From contig NZ_JAAVTK010000019.1 in NCBI RefSeq assembly GCF_012275535.1, forward strand, positions 1 through 64,000: a stretch of DNA of 64,000 bases, in the 5' to 3' direction. The position numbers and the translations under genes were made by a program. Under the pieces are notes generated by a model, which worked only from the letters and a program-made list of their open reading frames with translations, was not told the DNA's origin and did no database searches. Of the stretch, positions 42,268 to 51,512 are shown in pieces; position 1 is the stretch's first letter, and every line of letters begins with the position of its first letter. Source of the DNA: Hymenobacter artigasi (lineage in GTDB: Bacteria > Bacteroidota > Bacteroidia > Cytophagales > Hymenobacteraceae).

Positions 42268-43590
42268 TTAGTCGGCACTTTGACTGCTTTCTGGTAGGCA
42301 GACACCCATCTTGAAGAACTTGTTAAATGCAGTGATTGGGTCTACCATTAGGTTAGCGCCATTAATTTGCACAAGACCCTTTTGTTCAGGGTATATAACA
42401 AGGCAATTAGGCAGGGCCTGCTCAATTTCTTGAGTTGAATAGCCAAGCTTTTGTAGCACTCCTTTATCGCGAGCATAGCCACTTATTTGACGAATATTGT
42501 CAATGATGTGACTTAGTACCAGAGTGGCTCCAGCGCCCTGGTAATGCGGCCGGTACTTTGCGTCAATAATCCAGTGCTGGCCTTGATTATCTACTAGCAG
42601 ATAGTCGGGAAGACCATAATTTCCCCCGGCTTGCCTCTTTTCATACTTGATTTTTCCGGGATAGGCGCGCTGCAACTTCCCTAATACATAGAGCTCAAAG
42701 AGCTTACTCATGTCAATCCAGAAGGGTGGCACTGGTTCCCGATGACTTGCCAGCGCCGAAGCTTCGGTAACCGAATACCCGAATCTTTTCAATAAAAGCT
42801 GCGCTAAGCGTAGGGCAGGACCATACTCCTGAAAGAAAGGATTATGCCCAAATCCTGCAAGTGATGCTATCTCAATCGACTTGTCCGCTACCCCGGTAAA
42901 AGCTGGCGTGCAAAATTGAATAACGGCACCAGCACTGTCGCGCCAAGTGGATTCATGTGTTGGAACTCTGAGGAGATATCGTTTTGCAGCCTGTAACGCT
43001 TGCTTCAGCAACCGGTTTTCGGGTGAATCAGGACCAAACTCTTCATATCGACACCAAGTGTTAATCTGTTTATTCTTCATGTGGTTGCGAGCAACTGTAG
43101 CTCCAACCAAAATTTTGCCTTTACTGCGTGCAAACAGGTTGCGCTCCACGGCATAGTAAGAGTAGCGGAGGCCTTTGCGAACCAGCTTCTTTAATCGCTG
43201 CAGAAACTCAACAATCAACAGCGGGGTCAATAAGTCTTCCTGCCGGGTGAGCCAGACTGGCTTTTCATCAAATTTTATTTCATATAAATCATGAGTATAA
43301 TCTGCTGTCTCGTTTGCCAGTAGGCTTTCGGTCAGCATCTTCATATAATCAAGTGGTTGGTCTTGGCCAAGCAGCTTGGGAGCAATATGAACCGCGCGCT
43401 GGCCTGATTCTAGCCAGTCACAACCAATGAAGTATCCCGCCTCGATTACATGCCCGACCGAGTTTGAACTTATGCCAAAGCAAAATCGCTGAGGTTCTCC
43501 TTTGAATAATATCGGCTTAATCGGAGATAGTCCTTCAATCGTTACACTGCCGTGTTCACGCAAGAAGGTAAGGGAATAATCAGGCGACAT
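42268..43590 (-). CDS. mcrC: McrC, nuclease subunit of McrBC-type restriction
   Basis: A 440-aa protein of the McrC family: the N-terminal half has the typical SVTIEGLSP...IAPKLLGQDQPLDYMKML region and the YYAVERNLFARSKGKILV block; the C-terminal nuclease core GLPDYLLVDNQGQHWIIDAK holds the PD...(D/E)xK residues. With McrB it cuts DNA carrying modified cytosines. The ATG at 43590 overlaps the mcrB stop by 11 bases, so the two are coupled. It is the last gene of the long minus-strand defence run. Confidence 0.88.
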   Translation of the reverse strand: MSPDYSLTFLREHGSVTIEGLSPIKPILFKGEPQRFCFGISSNSVGHVIEAGYFIGCDWLESGQRAVHIAPKLLGQDQPLDYMKMLTESLLANETADYTHDLYEIKFDEKPVWLTRQEDLLTPLLIVEFLQRLKKLVRKGLRYSYYAVERNLFARSKGKILVGATVARNHMKNKQINTWCRYEEFGPDSPENRLLKQALQAAKRYLLRVPTHESTWRDSAGAVIQFCTPAFTGVADKSIEIASLAGFGHNPFFQEYGPALRLAQLLLKRFGYSVTEASALASHREPVPPFWIDMSKLFELYVLGKLQRAYPGKIKYEKRQAGGNYGLPDYLLVDNQGQHWIIDAKYRPHYQGAGATLVLSHIIDNIRQISGYARDKGVLQKLGYSTQEIEQALPNCLVIYPEQKGLVQINGANLMVDPITAFNKFFKMGVCLPESSQSAD

Positions 43591-45502
43591 GCAGCCCATC
43601 GATAATGATACGTGCGTCCTCTGCAAGTACTCCGTCCTTTACATACTCATGTAGTAACGGCTGTAATTCAGCCTTTAACTTTAAAGACAGTAATTGTTGG
43701 CTGTTGGCTAAGAAGTAGCTATGCCCAGGCTGAACCTCATCGGCTTGGAAATCGGGGGCTAAGTAGGCTCGGGTAAACAACAAGGCAACTTCCCGGAACA
43801 AACGCTTCCCTTCAGGGTCAGCAATGACTGATTCATCGGGCAGTAGGGGAAGGAAGGCGAAGCGCCGGCGCAACGCATAGTCTATATGTGCTACGGAACG
43901 GTCAGCTGTATTCATTGTGCCTATCAGGAATAGATTAGGAGGTAGAACAAGCTGGCGGCTTCCGTCTAATTCATACAAAGTCTGAACAGGCTTGCCTCGG
44001 TACTCAAGTGCATAGATGAGCTCGCCGAACACGGCGGGCAAATTCGCGCGGTTCAGCTCATCAATTATGAGCACGAAATTGCGGTTTGGTTCCTCCAAAG
44101 CTCTTTCCGCTAAATCCGCTAATATTTTATTCTCAACCTCATAGCTCACTCCACCCGCCAGAGTGGGTTTAGCTAATATGCCCCGCACAAAATCCTCATA
44201 CGAGTATGCGGGATGGAATTGCACGAGGTGTTGTTCACCTCTTGGGCTTTCAATCGTATTATTGCTGGAAAGGTCTCTTCCGTTGCGAACATCAAAATTC
44301 GCGAACAGAAAATCAGTCAAATCATTTGCATCAGCTGCGGAGCCAAAGCTTTTGAACAGGTCGTAAACACGTTGATTCTTTTCCCAACTGGAATCGGCAC
44401 CTGGGACTTCACCAAATAGTCTCAGTACATTGTCCAAGGCCGCTTTCGAGTTTATGGGAAAGTAGTCGTCGGGATAGTAGGCATTCATTATTTTCAGCCA
44501 CATGCTTTCCCGCAACAGCCCTGATTGCTTGCTCTCTGCCTTATTCAAGACGGCTTGGCCCAAGGCATCAGCCAACTTGCTCATAGCCTCAGCAGCAAGA
44601 ATGTCAGGAAACCACTCGCTATCGACCTCGTACTCACCACTTCCTTTTGACCAGTATATTCTATAGGTAGAGGAGTTCGCAGGGCTAAACTTCCCCAGCG
44701 ATGCTAATCCCCGCTCCAGCCACCAGCAGAAGTTGTCACGGTCACCACTCCCAATGCAATAGTCACTAAGTTGAAGCGATGACAACGTATCTGCAGGGAA
44801 GCGGCGTAGAAACTCCTCGCGTGTCCGCTTCCGCTCGGCACGCGCTTGAATCACCGAATCTTGCGTTGCATCAAAGCCATCTAAGAAAGACTTGATGCGC
44901 TCCTTGGGGCTTGGCCCAAGACGTAGGCCAGGCTTAATTAACTCCTCTGCAAGCTGCATCGCACGGCGAGTTTTGCCAGTGCCTGGCGGGCCGTATAGTA
45001 CCAGTTGGTGCTTGTAGTGAAGCAAATTCAACGCTTCGACCAATTGCTCTTGCTCGGCTTGTCTCAAAATAGCGGCTTTAAGTTTTTGAGTGATTTCAGA
45101 ATCACGGGGTGTTTGGCCTGGCTTGAATATATAAATCGCCGGAATTCGGCTGGCATCTCCGTAGGCGCTACCGTCAAAATTTAGATTGAGCGCATTTAGC
45201 TCTTGCTCCTCGATAACATTCGTTAACTGCCTGTAATAAGCCTCGCTAGGTGCCCCTGGTAACTGACCATAAAGAGCAGTTGACTTGACAACTCCACAGA
45301 GGAATAGCCTCTTTTGCCAGTTCGCTCCTTGGGCGACCAAAATAATGTCACCGGGTTTGACCCGGTCAATAAACACTTTCCCAAATTTATCGTCCTCACC
45401 CCACCCCATAAAGGCTACTTGGTGCTCCTTAATGCACTTGAGCCATGTTTCTACTTCCCCACTGTTGCTCCGAACATTTGGCGATACAACCCAGAAATTC
45501 AT
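43580..45502 (-). CDS. mcrB: McrB-like GTPase/AAA+ with N-terminal EVE-type domain
   Basis: The first 110 residues (NFWVVSPNVRSNSGEVETW, AFMGWGEDDKFGKVFI and GDIILVAQGANWQKRLFL) resemble an EVE/YTH-like reader of modified bases. The AAA+ part follows: Walker A LVLYGPPGTGKTRRAM near residue 169, then an insert of about 300 aa, Walker B FVLIIDELNRANLPAVFGEL near 477 and the McrB signature GTMNTADRSVAHIDYALRRR near 534. GTP-driven translocation delivers DNA to McrC. The start at 45502 is chosen because the N-terminal domain begins there. It lies 114 bases after the YiiX-like gene. Confidence 0.85.
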   Translation of the reverse strand: MNFWVVSPNVRSNSGEVETWLKCIKEHQVAFMGWGEDDKFGKVFIDRVKPGDIILVAQGANWQKRLFLCGVVKSTALYGQLPGAPSEAYYRQLTNVIEEQELNALNLNFDGSAYGDASRIPAIYIFKPGQTPRDSEITQKLKAAILRQAEQEQLVEALNLLHYKHQLVLYGPPGTGKTRRAMQLAEELIKPGLRLGPSPKERIKSFLDGFDATQDSVIQARAERKRTREEFLRRFPADTLSSLQLSDYCIGSGDRDNFCWWLERGLASLGKFSPANSSTYRIYWSKGSGEYEVDSEWFPDILAAEAMSKLADALGQAVLNKAESKQSGLLRESMWLKIMNAYYPDDYFPINSKAALDNVLRLFGEVPGADSSWEKNQRVYDLFKSFGSAADANDLTDFLFANFDVRNGRDLSSNNTIESPRGEQHLVQFHPAYSYEDFVRGILAKPTLAGGVSYEVENKILADLAERALEEPNRNFVLIIDELNRANLPAVFGELIYALEYRGKPVQTLYELDGSRQLVLPPNLFLIGTMNTADRSVAHIDYALRRRFAFLPLLPDESVIADPEGKRLFREVALLFTRAYLAPDFQADEVQPGHSYFLANSQQLLSLKLKAELQPLLHEYVKDGVLAEDARIIIDGLHVA

Positions 45503-45616
45503 GTGATTGAGTTGAGAATGGTGGTATTCGGGGTAGTGCAAGAGCGAGGGCAGAATTTCCCGGTAGGGTAATCAAAGCAGGTTACACTCACATCAGTGCT
45601 TAGGACCAGTACTTGC

Positions 45617-46783
45617 CTAGAAGCTGGGCCAGGACCCGAGAGCCTGTTGCAGCCGCGAAATTTCATTGATTATACCATCGTACTGTGTAACCGAAGAACG
45701 CAACAGGTCGCTATAGGAGCGGTACATATCCAACAAGGCGTGAAGCGTCTTAGCTGGGGCCTGGGAAAAATTCGCAAAGCTAGCCTTTTCAGCTGCCTCA
45801 TTACGCTCTAGCTCAATTGCAAGCGCATCGCGGGATGCTTGGTACTGGGCAACCGGCACAAAGTACTGTGGGCCTTGAGCCAAGCTCTCTATGAAATAGC
45901 GAAACGGGAAAAATAGCCGCCGGTGGCTGTGTACCTCCTCGAACCAGAGTGTAGTGAATCCGCTGGTTACCAACTCTTCGTACACCTGCTCATCAATTTG
46001 CTGCCCTTTTTCGGTTAAGAACCACCGCATAATAAGTGGAACAATGTCTTCCCAAGTGGTAAAATTCAGGTCCTCGTTTTCAATCCGCATTATGGTGTCG
46101 TAAAGCTTCCTGTCACGTCGCAGCTCTTGTAGGATGCGCGCCACCAACTTGTTAAGTTGTCCAACGGCTTGGGACTGTGCTTCTTGAATGGACCCAGTTT
46201 CGGCGCAAGCGAAATAGTCGGACGCTCCGGCAGGTTGCACCACTTGGCTGAAAACGAGCGTAGTCACATCCTCGAAAAAAACATTTTGCTCGATGTCCCC
46301 AAAGTGTACATAGAACGGCTCCTTTTTCTGGGAGATGTCGATTCCGCCCGCATAGTAGGGCAGTGCGACCAGCGTGGAACATACCACGCCTCCGGTCCAT
46401 TTATGCTCGCTCAAAAACCGCTGTTTGACCTCCTCGGCAATTCCTTGCCGATGCATCCGTCCCAAGAGGGGTTTGGAGTAATTGCAGTAGGCTAGACTGC
46501 GAAGGGTGTTTTCCGCCGCCTGGGCATTAAACGATGACTGGTAAGCGCTTTTTAGCCGAATAACGCGTACGTCATCCAAGGTAGGAAAGTAGTAGCGCTG
46601 AGCTGAAAACAGTAGCACCACCGGCTCGACGCCTTCTATGAAAGAGTGATTGCCAAGATAAACTGCCGCATGACTGAATTCAGACTTACAGGCCTCTCGA
46701 ATGCTTGCCGAAGTTGAATCATTTGGAAAGCGCACTAGGAGCACGTCAAACGGGCGAAGTTCTTGCGGATTAAGGACAAACAT
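45617..46783 (-). CDS. Permuted papain-like (YiiX/NlpC-P60 type) protein
   Basis: Residues 1-200 fit the circularly permuted NlpC/P60 (YiiX-like) fold: FDVLLVRFPN, then FSHAAVYLGNHSFIEGV with the catalytic His near 36, and GGVVCSTLVALPYYAGGIDI with Cys135 in the CS...Y...G pattern. The C-terminal half (200-388) is helical and unassigned. Enzymes of this fold cut amide, ester or thioester bonds. It lies within the BREX-McrBC run, on the same strand, with 191 bases to brxL and 114 to mcrB. It is not a standard BREX or McrBC component, so it is probably an accessory effector. Confidence 0.65.
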   Translation of the reverse strand: MFVLNPQELRPFDVLLVRFPNDSTSASIREACKSEFSHAAVYLGNHSFIEGVEPVVLLFSAQRYYFPTLDDVRVIRLKSAYQSSFNAQAAENTLRSLAYCNYSKPLLGRMHRQGIAEEVKQRFLSEHKWTGGVVCSTLVALPYYAGGIDISQKKEPFYVHFGDIEQNVFFEDVTTLVFSQVVQPAGASDYFACAETGSIQEAQSQAVGQLNKLVARILQELRRDRKLYDTIMRIENEDLNFTTWEDIVPLIMRWFLTEKGQQIDEQVYEELVTSGFTTLWFEEVHSHRRLFFPFRYFIESLAQGPQYFVPVAQYQASRDALAIELERNEAAEKASFANFSQAPAKTLHALLDMYRSYSDLLRSSVTQYDGIINEISRLQQALGSWPSF

Positions 46784-46974
46784 GGCAATTGATACTGGCG
46801 AATGGCAAAAAGCTGAAGACCGTTGATTTTAGCTACTTGATGAATTTCCGTTTATATGAGAATTAAGAAAGTGTCTTTTTGCGAGACGCCCTTTGCTCCC
46901 AATTCTGCCCCTACTACCACATGGTAAATTTCTTTTCTCACTCTTGCGCTCACTTATTATAAGCTAAAGCAGAT

Positions 46975-49002
46975 TCACTTTGGCAATTCTAGATAGGTTA
47001 CCTCACACGCCTTGCACAGACGCTTTTGCTGCATGAACTCCGCCATATCAAAGCGCCCGTTGGTCTTTTGATAGATGTCTAGCCCCCGGCCAAGTACTAT
47101 TTTCCACCCATTGTCGCACTCTATAGCACGGTCATGCAGTGTGCCATCAAAGGCGAAGCTGAAACGAATACCGCTGCTTGCTAATGAGTCGCATATCTCC
47201 TGAAAAGCTGTTCTGGATGTTTCCAGATAGGGCTCTTCATTGAAGGTGATTAAGTGCAACTCTACCTCATCCCCATCAGTTTTTTGCATTGCCAGCAGCT
47301 GGGCAAGTTCCATCAGGTTGCGCAGCTGGTATGGGTGCCGGATGTACGGGTCAGTTACAACAACGCGCTTCGTGCCAACCAAATATGGACCAAACAGGTC
47401 AGCGAAGGTGACATTAGTCTGATTGTCACGCAGAATTCGCTGGCCGGGCTTTGGAACACTGGTTATGACAGGTGATGTACCTTCTGGATTTGAACTAGGT
47501 GTAGCAACAGTTGAAGGCGGTGCCTGAGGGGCTTCCCCTCGCCCGTTGCCATACTCTTCTACCTCCAGGGTCTCTATGCTCTTCTTGCGGCCGCTGCTGA
47601 GCTGAACGTAACTGAAGTCAACTTCTTCAAACGTCTCATCCATCTTGATGAGCTGTTGCTTAACCCGCTTGCGATTCTCAATGGCGAAATCCAGAAGCTC
47701 GTATACTTCTGCCTCCGTGTACTCTCCGTGAGGGTAGATGAGCTTTATCAGGCCAGAGAAGGTTTTGGAGATGGCGTCTTTGTCACGTGTCGTAATTGTG
47801 TCCGACAGTTGACAATAACGCGTGTAAGCGTGCGAGTAGTCCTCCTTGCGCAGCTCCTTTAGTATCTCAGCCAGATAGTCCACGATGAAGCCATAGTCAT
47901 CGGTAAACATCTCGTTGCGCAGCTTTTGAGTTTCCCAACCTGGCAAATAAGCATGTAGGCGGTCCAGAAAAGCAGAGTCGTAATACGAAGCCGGCAGGGC
48001 TTCAAACAGGTTACTGTGCGTGAGCATGTAGGGCACAGCCCGGTCGGTATTCCCCACGAACACCATGGAGGCCGCAGCTCCATATACTTGGGTGCCCCGT
48101 GAGAACGACTTGTTGGCCATGTAGTTCTTCATGATGTCAACCAAGCCTCGGTCAGCCTTCTTCTCTCGGCCTGCGAATTCATCATAAGCCACTACGTCCC
48201 AGTACCCGACCAACCCGATATCTCCGCTGCTGTTATTCACAAACAGCTTGGCTTTGGTAACCTCGCCGCCTGAAATCAAGATGCCGTGCGGCGACATTTC
48301 GGAAAAGATATGGGACTTGCCTGTACCCTTCGGCCCTAGCTCAATCAGGTTGTAGTTGTTTTCTGCGAAAGGAATCAGACGAGCCAGCTGCAATAGCTTG
48401 GAGCGGAATGAAAATTCAGCTGGATTCAGCCCGATGGATTGCAGCAGTACGTCTACCCACTCGTTTTTCGTGAACTGCCGCCGGGCCTGCTTGTACTCCT
48501 CAAGGTCGATGCCGGAAATCTGAACGGGCTTCAGGCTTTCGATAATCCAGGGTGAACGGTCCCGCTCCTCGGTAACCATGTACGCGAGGGTAACAATGCA
48601 CCATACACCACTGGAGAGCAGCTTACGATGCTCCTGCACGACATCAGCTCCCAGGATAACGCCCTTCAACCCCAGGTTGGCAAATGAGGCTTCGTAGACG
48701 TCGCGCCGGTCGTTGAGATGAACGGCAACTTTGTCAATCACGCGGTGTGAGCCATTCTCGCGGATGGTAGACTTGATGAACTGTGCCTCGTCGCGGTGGA
48801 CGTAGTGGCGGGCAATGATATCCTTTACCCGCCCCACGCCATCCTGTATGGTCGTTTCGTCGTCGGTCGCGCAATATTGGCCCAGCAGGTACTCTAGCAC
48901 GAAGGTGGGCACGATGGCATTGCCCTTCACCAGCTTGGTGAGGTCCTTACGAACCACTTTGCCCGCAAAGTGCTGATTCAGTTTCTGCCGTAGCTCACTC
49001 AT
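46975..49002 (-). CDS. brxL: BREX AAA+ protein BrxL with unusual C-terminus
   Basis: The first 480 residues match BrxL: LNQHFAGKVVRKDLTKLVKG and VPTFVLEYLLGQYCATDD at the start, Walker A ELGPKGTGKSHIFSEMSPHG near residue 221 and Walker B GYWDVVAYDEFAGREKKADRG near 264. After a Ser/Pro linker (about 485-525) a C-terminal domain of 145 aa (VVVTDPYIRHPYQLRN near 545, LHDRAIECDNGWKIVLGRG near 621) resembles the PLD-fold MIT_C domain instead of the Lon-like protease domain. BrxL is a DNA-binding ATPase needed for phage exclusion. It is the last core BREX gene, 5 bases after pglZ. Confidence 0.85.
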   Translation of the reverse strand: MSELRQKLNQHFAGKVVRKDLTKLVKGNAIVPTFVLEYLLGQYCATDDETTIQDGVGRVKDIIARHYVHRDEAQFIKSTIRENGSHRVIDKVAVHLNDRRDVYEASFANLGLKGVILGADVVQEHRKLLSSGVWCIVTLAYMVTEERDRSPWIIESLKPVQISGIDLEEYKQARRQFTKNEWVDVLLQSIGLNPAEFSFRSKLLQLARLIPFAENNYNLIELGPKGTGKSHIFSEMSPHGILISGGEVTKAKLFVNNSSGDIGLVGYWDVVAYDEFAGREKKADRGLVDIMKNYMANKSFSRGTQVYGAAASMVFVGNTDRAVPYMLTHSNLFEALPASYYDSAFLDRLHAYLPGWETQKLRNEMFTDDYGFIVDYLAEILKELRKEDYSHAYTRYCQLSDTITTRDKDAISKTFSGLIKLIYPHGEYTEAEVYELLDFAIENRKRVKQQLIKMDETFEEVDFSYVQLSSGRKKSIETLEVEEYGNGRGEAPQAPPSTVATPSSNPEGTSPVITSVPKPGQRILRDNQTNVTFADLFGPYLVGTKRVVVTDPYIRHPYQLRNLMELAQLLAMQKTDGDEVELHLITFNEEPYLETSRTAFQEICDSLASSGIRFSFAFDGTLHDRAIECDNGWKIVLGRGLDIYQKTNGRFDMAEFMQQKRLCKACEVTYLELPK

Positions 49003-49007
49003 GGCGT

Positions 49008-51512
49008 TTAGAAAGAGTCAAAATCTGACGTGAAGGAAATCAGGAGCGTGTAGCTGAACTCCTGGTACTGCTTCCATTTGTCGGTGTTGGGCACGGGTTC
49101 ATCCAGTCGAAGCTTCACCTCCTGGTTACGGTAGCGTTTGGCAGCGTCCGGGCTAATGGTAAAGGTGTGCTGAAACTCCCGGGTGCGAACATTGGCATCG
49201 GCGGAATCGAAGACTCGGGTAACCTCGTCTGAAATCACTTCCTCGCCAGGTCCCGCTAACAGCCTGGCGCGAATCGTTCGCGCCAGAATTTTATCGGTGA
49301 CGGGCTCTTGCTGAATAAAGCTCACCGGCAGACGGCCGGTAGTAATGCGGTTGTTGCTCATGCGAAGCACGTCTACACTGACCTGACTCGTCGTCTGCTC
49401 GCGCACTACCCGCACTTTCACCAACGGAACTACCACTTCCTGAAGACTGGCTCCGCCGTGCACGTAGCGGCTTCCGGCACCTTGGCGCCGCAAACGGTTC
49501 ACACCCCGTGGAATCAGAACCTGCGTTTCACCTTCCAAGCCCAGCTGCTCAGCCGTCCAGCTCATTAATGCAGAGCCACCCTTCAGTGGCTGGCCGAGTA
49601 CATAGCGTCGGGACTCTTTCCAGATTTCTCCCTCCAGCTGGCTGCCACTGAATTCGCTTTCTTCTACCTCAGACTGCTGGTAGAGGAAGCCGTGGTCGGC
49701 CGTAATGAAGATGTGAGTACCATTGATGTTTCGGATTCTGTCCACTATGCTAAGTAGGTACTCTATTTCCTGTCGAGCCGCCTCAAAGACCTTGTCCTCC
49801 GATTTTAAGTCGTCACCTACCTTATCAATCTGATTGTGGTAGATGTATACTACATCATGGTTGCGGGAGAGTTCCCGACCTGTGGTGCTGCTGGGTAGCT
49901 GCATGAAATCCTCGGCCGATAAGGCCGTTGCTTTCTCGCCAAGGGAGGCCTGCAGGATTTTAATCCGATTGGCCATTCCCTGCGTGCTCCTTCCATCGGC
50001 CCAAACCGCATCGGGGCTTTCCAGGCGTAGCTGTTGGTGCGGCAGCAGCGCCGCCATACCCAGCTGGGTGTAGGAAGGCAAGCCCGTAACCAGGTGATTG
50101 AGCTCCGTTTGGTAGCGTTGATGCCCTTGCAGGCGTTGATACAACTCAGTACCACACTCGAAGCGCAGGGCATCAGAAATCACCACGAACACCTTGCGAC
50201 GCTCGTTGAGGAGCGGCTGAGCGTAGTAAGCGAAGAAGTCTCGTTGGCGCCGGCCCGTAGGTACTGCCCAGGTACCTGGTGCAGCATCCAGCTGCAGCTG
50301 CCAACGCTGGGCGACGGGCAGCACCCAATCGTTCAGATACACTTTCTCTACCCGCTGGGCCAAAGGTGCCAGCACGTTGTTCTGGTGAGCTGCTCTCAGG
50401 CTGTGTATAAAGTGGCGATAGTACCGGTCGGGTAAGTAGCCGGTGCTAGTGTACCATTCCAGCGCGGCAGCGGGATTAGACCATGCAGGGAGCGGTGCGG
50501 CTACGGTTTCCAACAGCTGAGCGGCATAGCTTAGCGCCTCGTAGAACGACTGGTAATCGGGATAGAAAAAGCGGTTACTTCTTTCCTTGACCACTCTTGT
50601 GACCCGTTCTGGTGGGATTTGACCTGCAACCAGCCGCTGCACCAACTCAGCCAGGATACGCTGTTCGGTCAGGGAGAAAAGGTCATCAGCCAAGAGCGTA
50701 TCGAGGTCGGCTGAATTCAAACGAGCTTCAACATCCAAGTCACCTGCTACTCGTTCAGAGAGGGTCCGGAAGCTTTCACGATAGCGCAGGTCATTCTTCC
50801 ACCGCGGCAACAGCACATCCGCTTCGGCGGTAAGACTACCCAGTGCCTCCAAGGGGAAATGGTGACCAAACAGCTCCAACAGGAACCCGTAAATACTAGG
50901 TGCTTTCGACATATAGCCGTAGCGCTGGTTGACAAGTCCCCAGAAGGGCTCGCGTAGACTATAGCGCTCCAGTTCTTTCTCTACCCCAGCTTCCTGCCCT
51001 GCGGCCAACAACTTGAAATACGCCAGCAAATAGGCTTCAAGGCTTATTTCTTCGGAGCCAAACACAACGGCCAGAAGCTTGAACCGAACCTTTTCAGGAG
51101 TATCATCAGGCACCAAACGCTTGCTTATAGCCTGGCGACGCTCTTGGCTGTTAAAGAACTCCGAATGGTCATTTACTACCGCACGATATTCCTCCGTTAG
51201 TCCGGGCGTCTCCTGGATAAAGATGGATATTTTGTCAGTACGAAACTCATAGTGAGCCAAGTAGATGTCGAGCAGCCAATCTTGAGCAGGCTCAGGGCGC
51301 GCATGACGGAAGTAAAGCAGGAACTGCTGCATCGGTTCCTCATGGAGCACGCGGCACTTTACCCGAAACGGGGTTCCATCCACTTCAATCTTCTCTACTC
51401 CTGGAAGCTTGACATCCTTATACCTTTCAGCCAAGACGCCATCTGCATCATACCAGAATAAGATGCGGTAACGCTCAAACAGGCGCACCAAGGTTTCTTC
51501 TAGATTGCTCAT
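49008..51512 (-). CDS. pglZ: BREX phosphatase-like protein PglZ
   Basis: The C-terminal two thirds show the alkaline-phosphatase-superfamily metal sites of PglZ: VISDALRFECGTELYQRL near residue 439 and HIFITADHGFLYQQ near 599, plus GGASLQEVVVPLVKV near the end of that domain. The N-terminal 350 residues are helical, as in the family. PglZ is required for both methylation and phage blocking in BREX. The ATG at 51512 overlaps the pglX stop by 4 bases; the open frame to 51536 is not needed. Confidence 0.9.
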   Translation of the reverse strand: MSNLEETLVRLFERYRILFWYDADGVLAERYKDVKLPGVEKIEVDGTPFRVKCRVLHEEPMQQFLLYFRHARPEPAQDWLLDIYLAHYEFRTDKISIFIQETPGLTEEYRAVVNDHSEFFNSQERRQAISKRLVPDDTPEKVRFKLLAVVFGSEEISLEAYLLAYFKLLAAGQEAGVEKELERYSLREPFWGLVNQRYGYMSKAPSIYGFLLELFGHHFPLEALGSLTAEADVLLPRWKNDLRYRESFRTLSERVAGDLDVEARLNSADLDTLLADDLFSLTEQRILAELVQRLVAGQIPPERVTRVVKERSNRFFYPDYQSFYEALSYAAQLLETVAAPLPAWSNPAAALEWYTSTGYLPDRYYRHFIHSLRAAHQNNVLAPLAQRVEKVYLNDWVLPVAQRWQLQLDAAPGTWAVPTGRRQRDFFAYYAQPLLNERRKVFVVISDALRFECGTELYQRLQGHQRYQTELNHLVTGLPSYTQLGMAALLPHQQLRLESPDAVWADGRSTQGMANRIKILQASLGEKATALSAEDFMQLPSSTTGRELSRNHDVVYIYHNQIDKVGDDLKSEDKVFEAARQEIEYLLSIVDRIRNINGTHIFITADHGFLYQQSEVEESEFSGSQLEGEIWKESRRYVLGQPLKGGSALMSWTAEQLGLEGETQVLIPRGVNRLRRQGAGSRYVHGGASLQEVVVPLVKVRVVREQTTSQVSVDVLRMSNNRITTGRLPVSFIQQEPVTDKILARTIRARLLAGPGEEVISDEVTRVFDSADANVRTREFQHTFTISPDAAKRYRNQEVKLRLDEPVPNTDKWKQYQEFSYTLLISFTSDFDSF

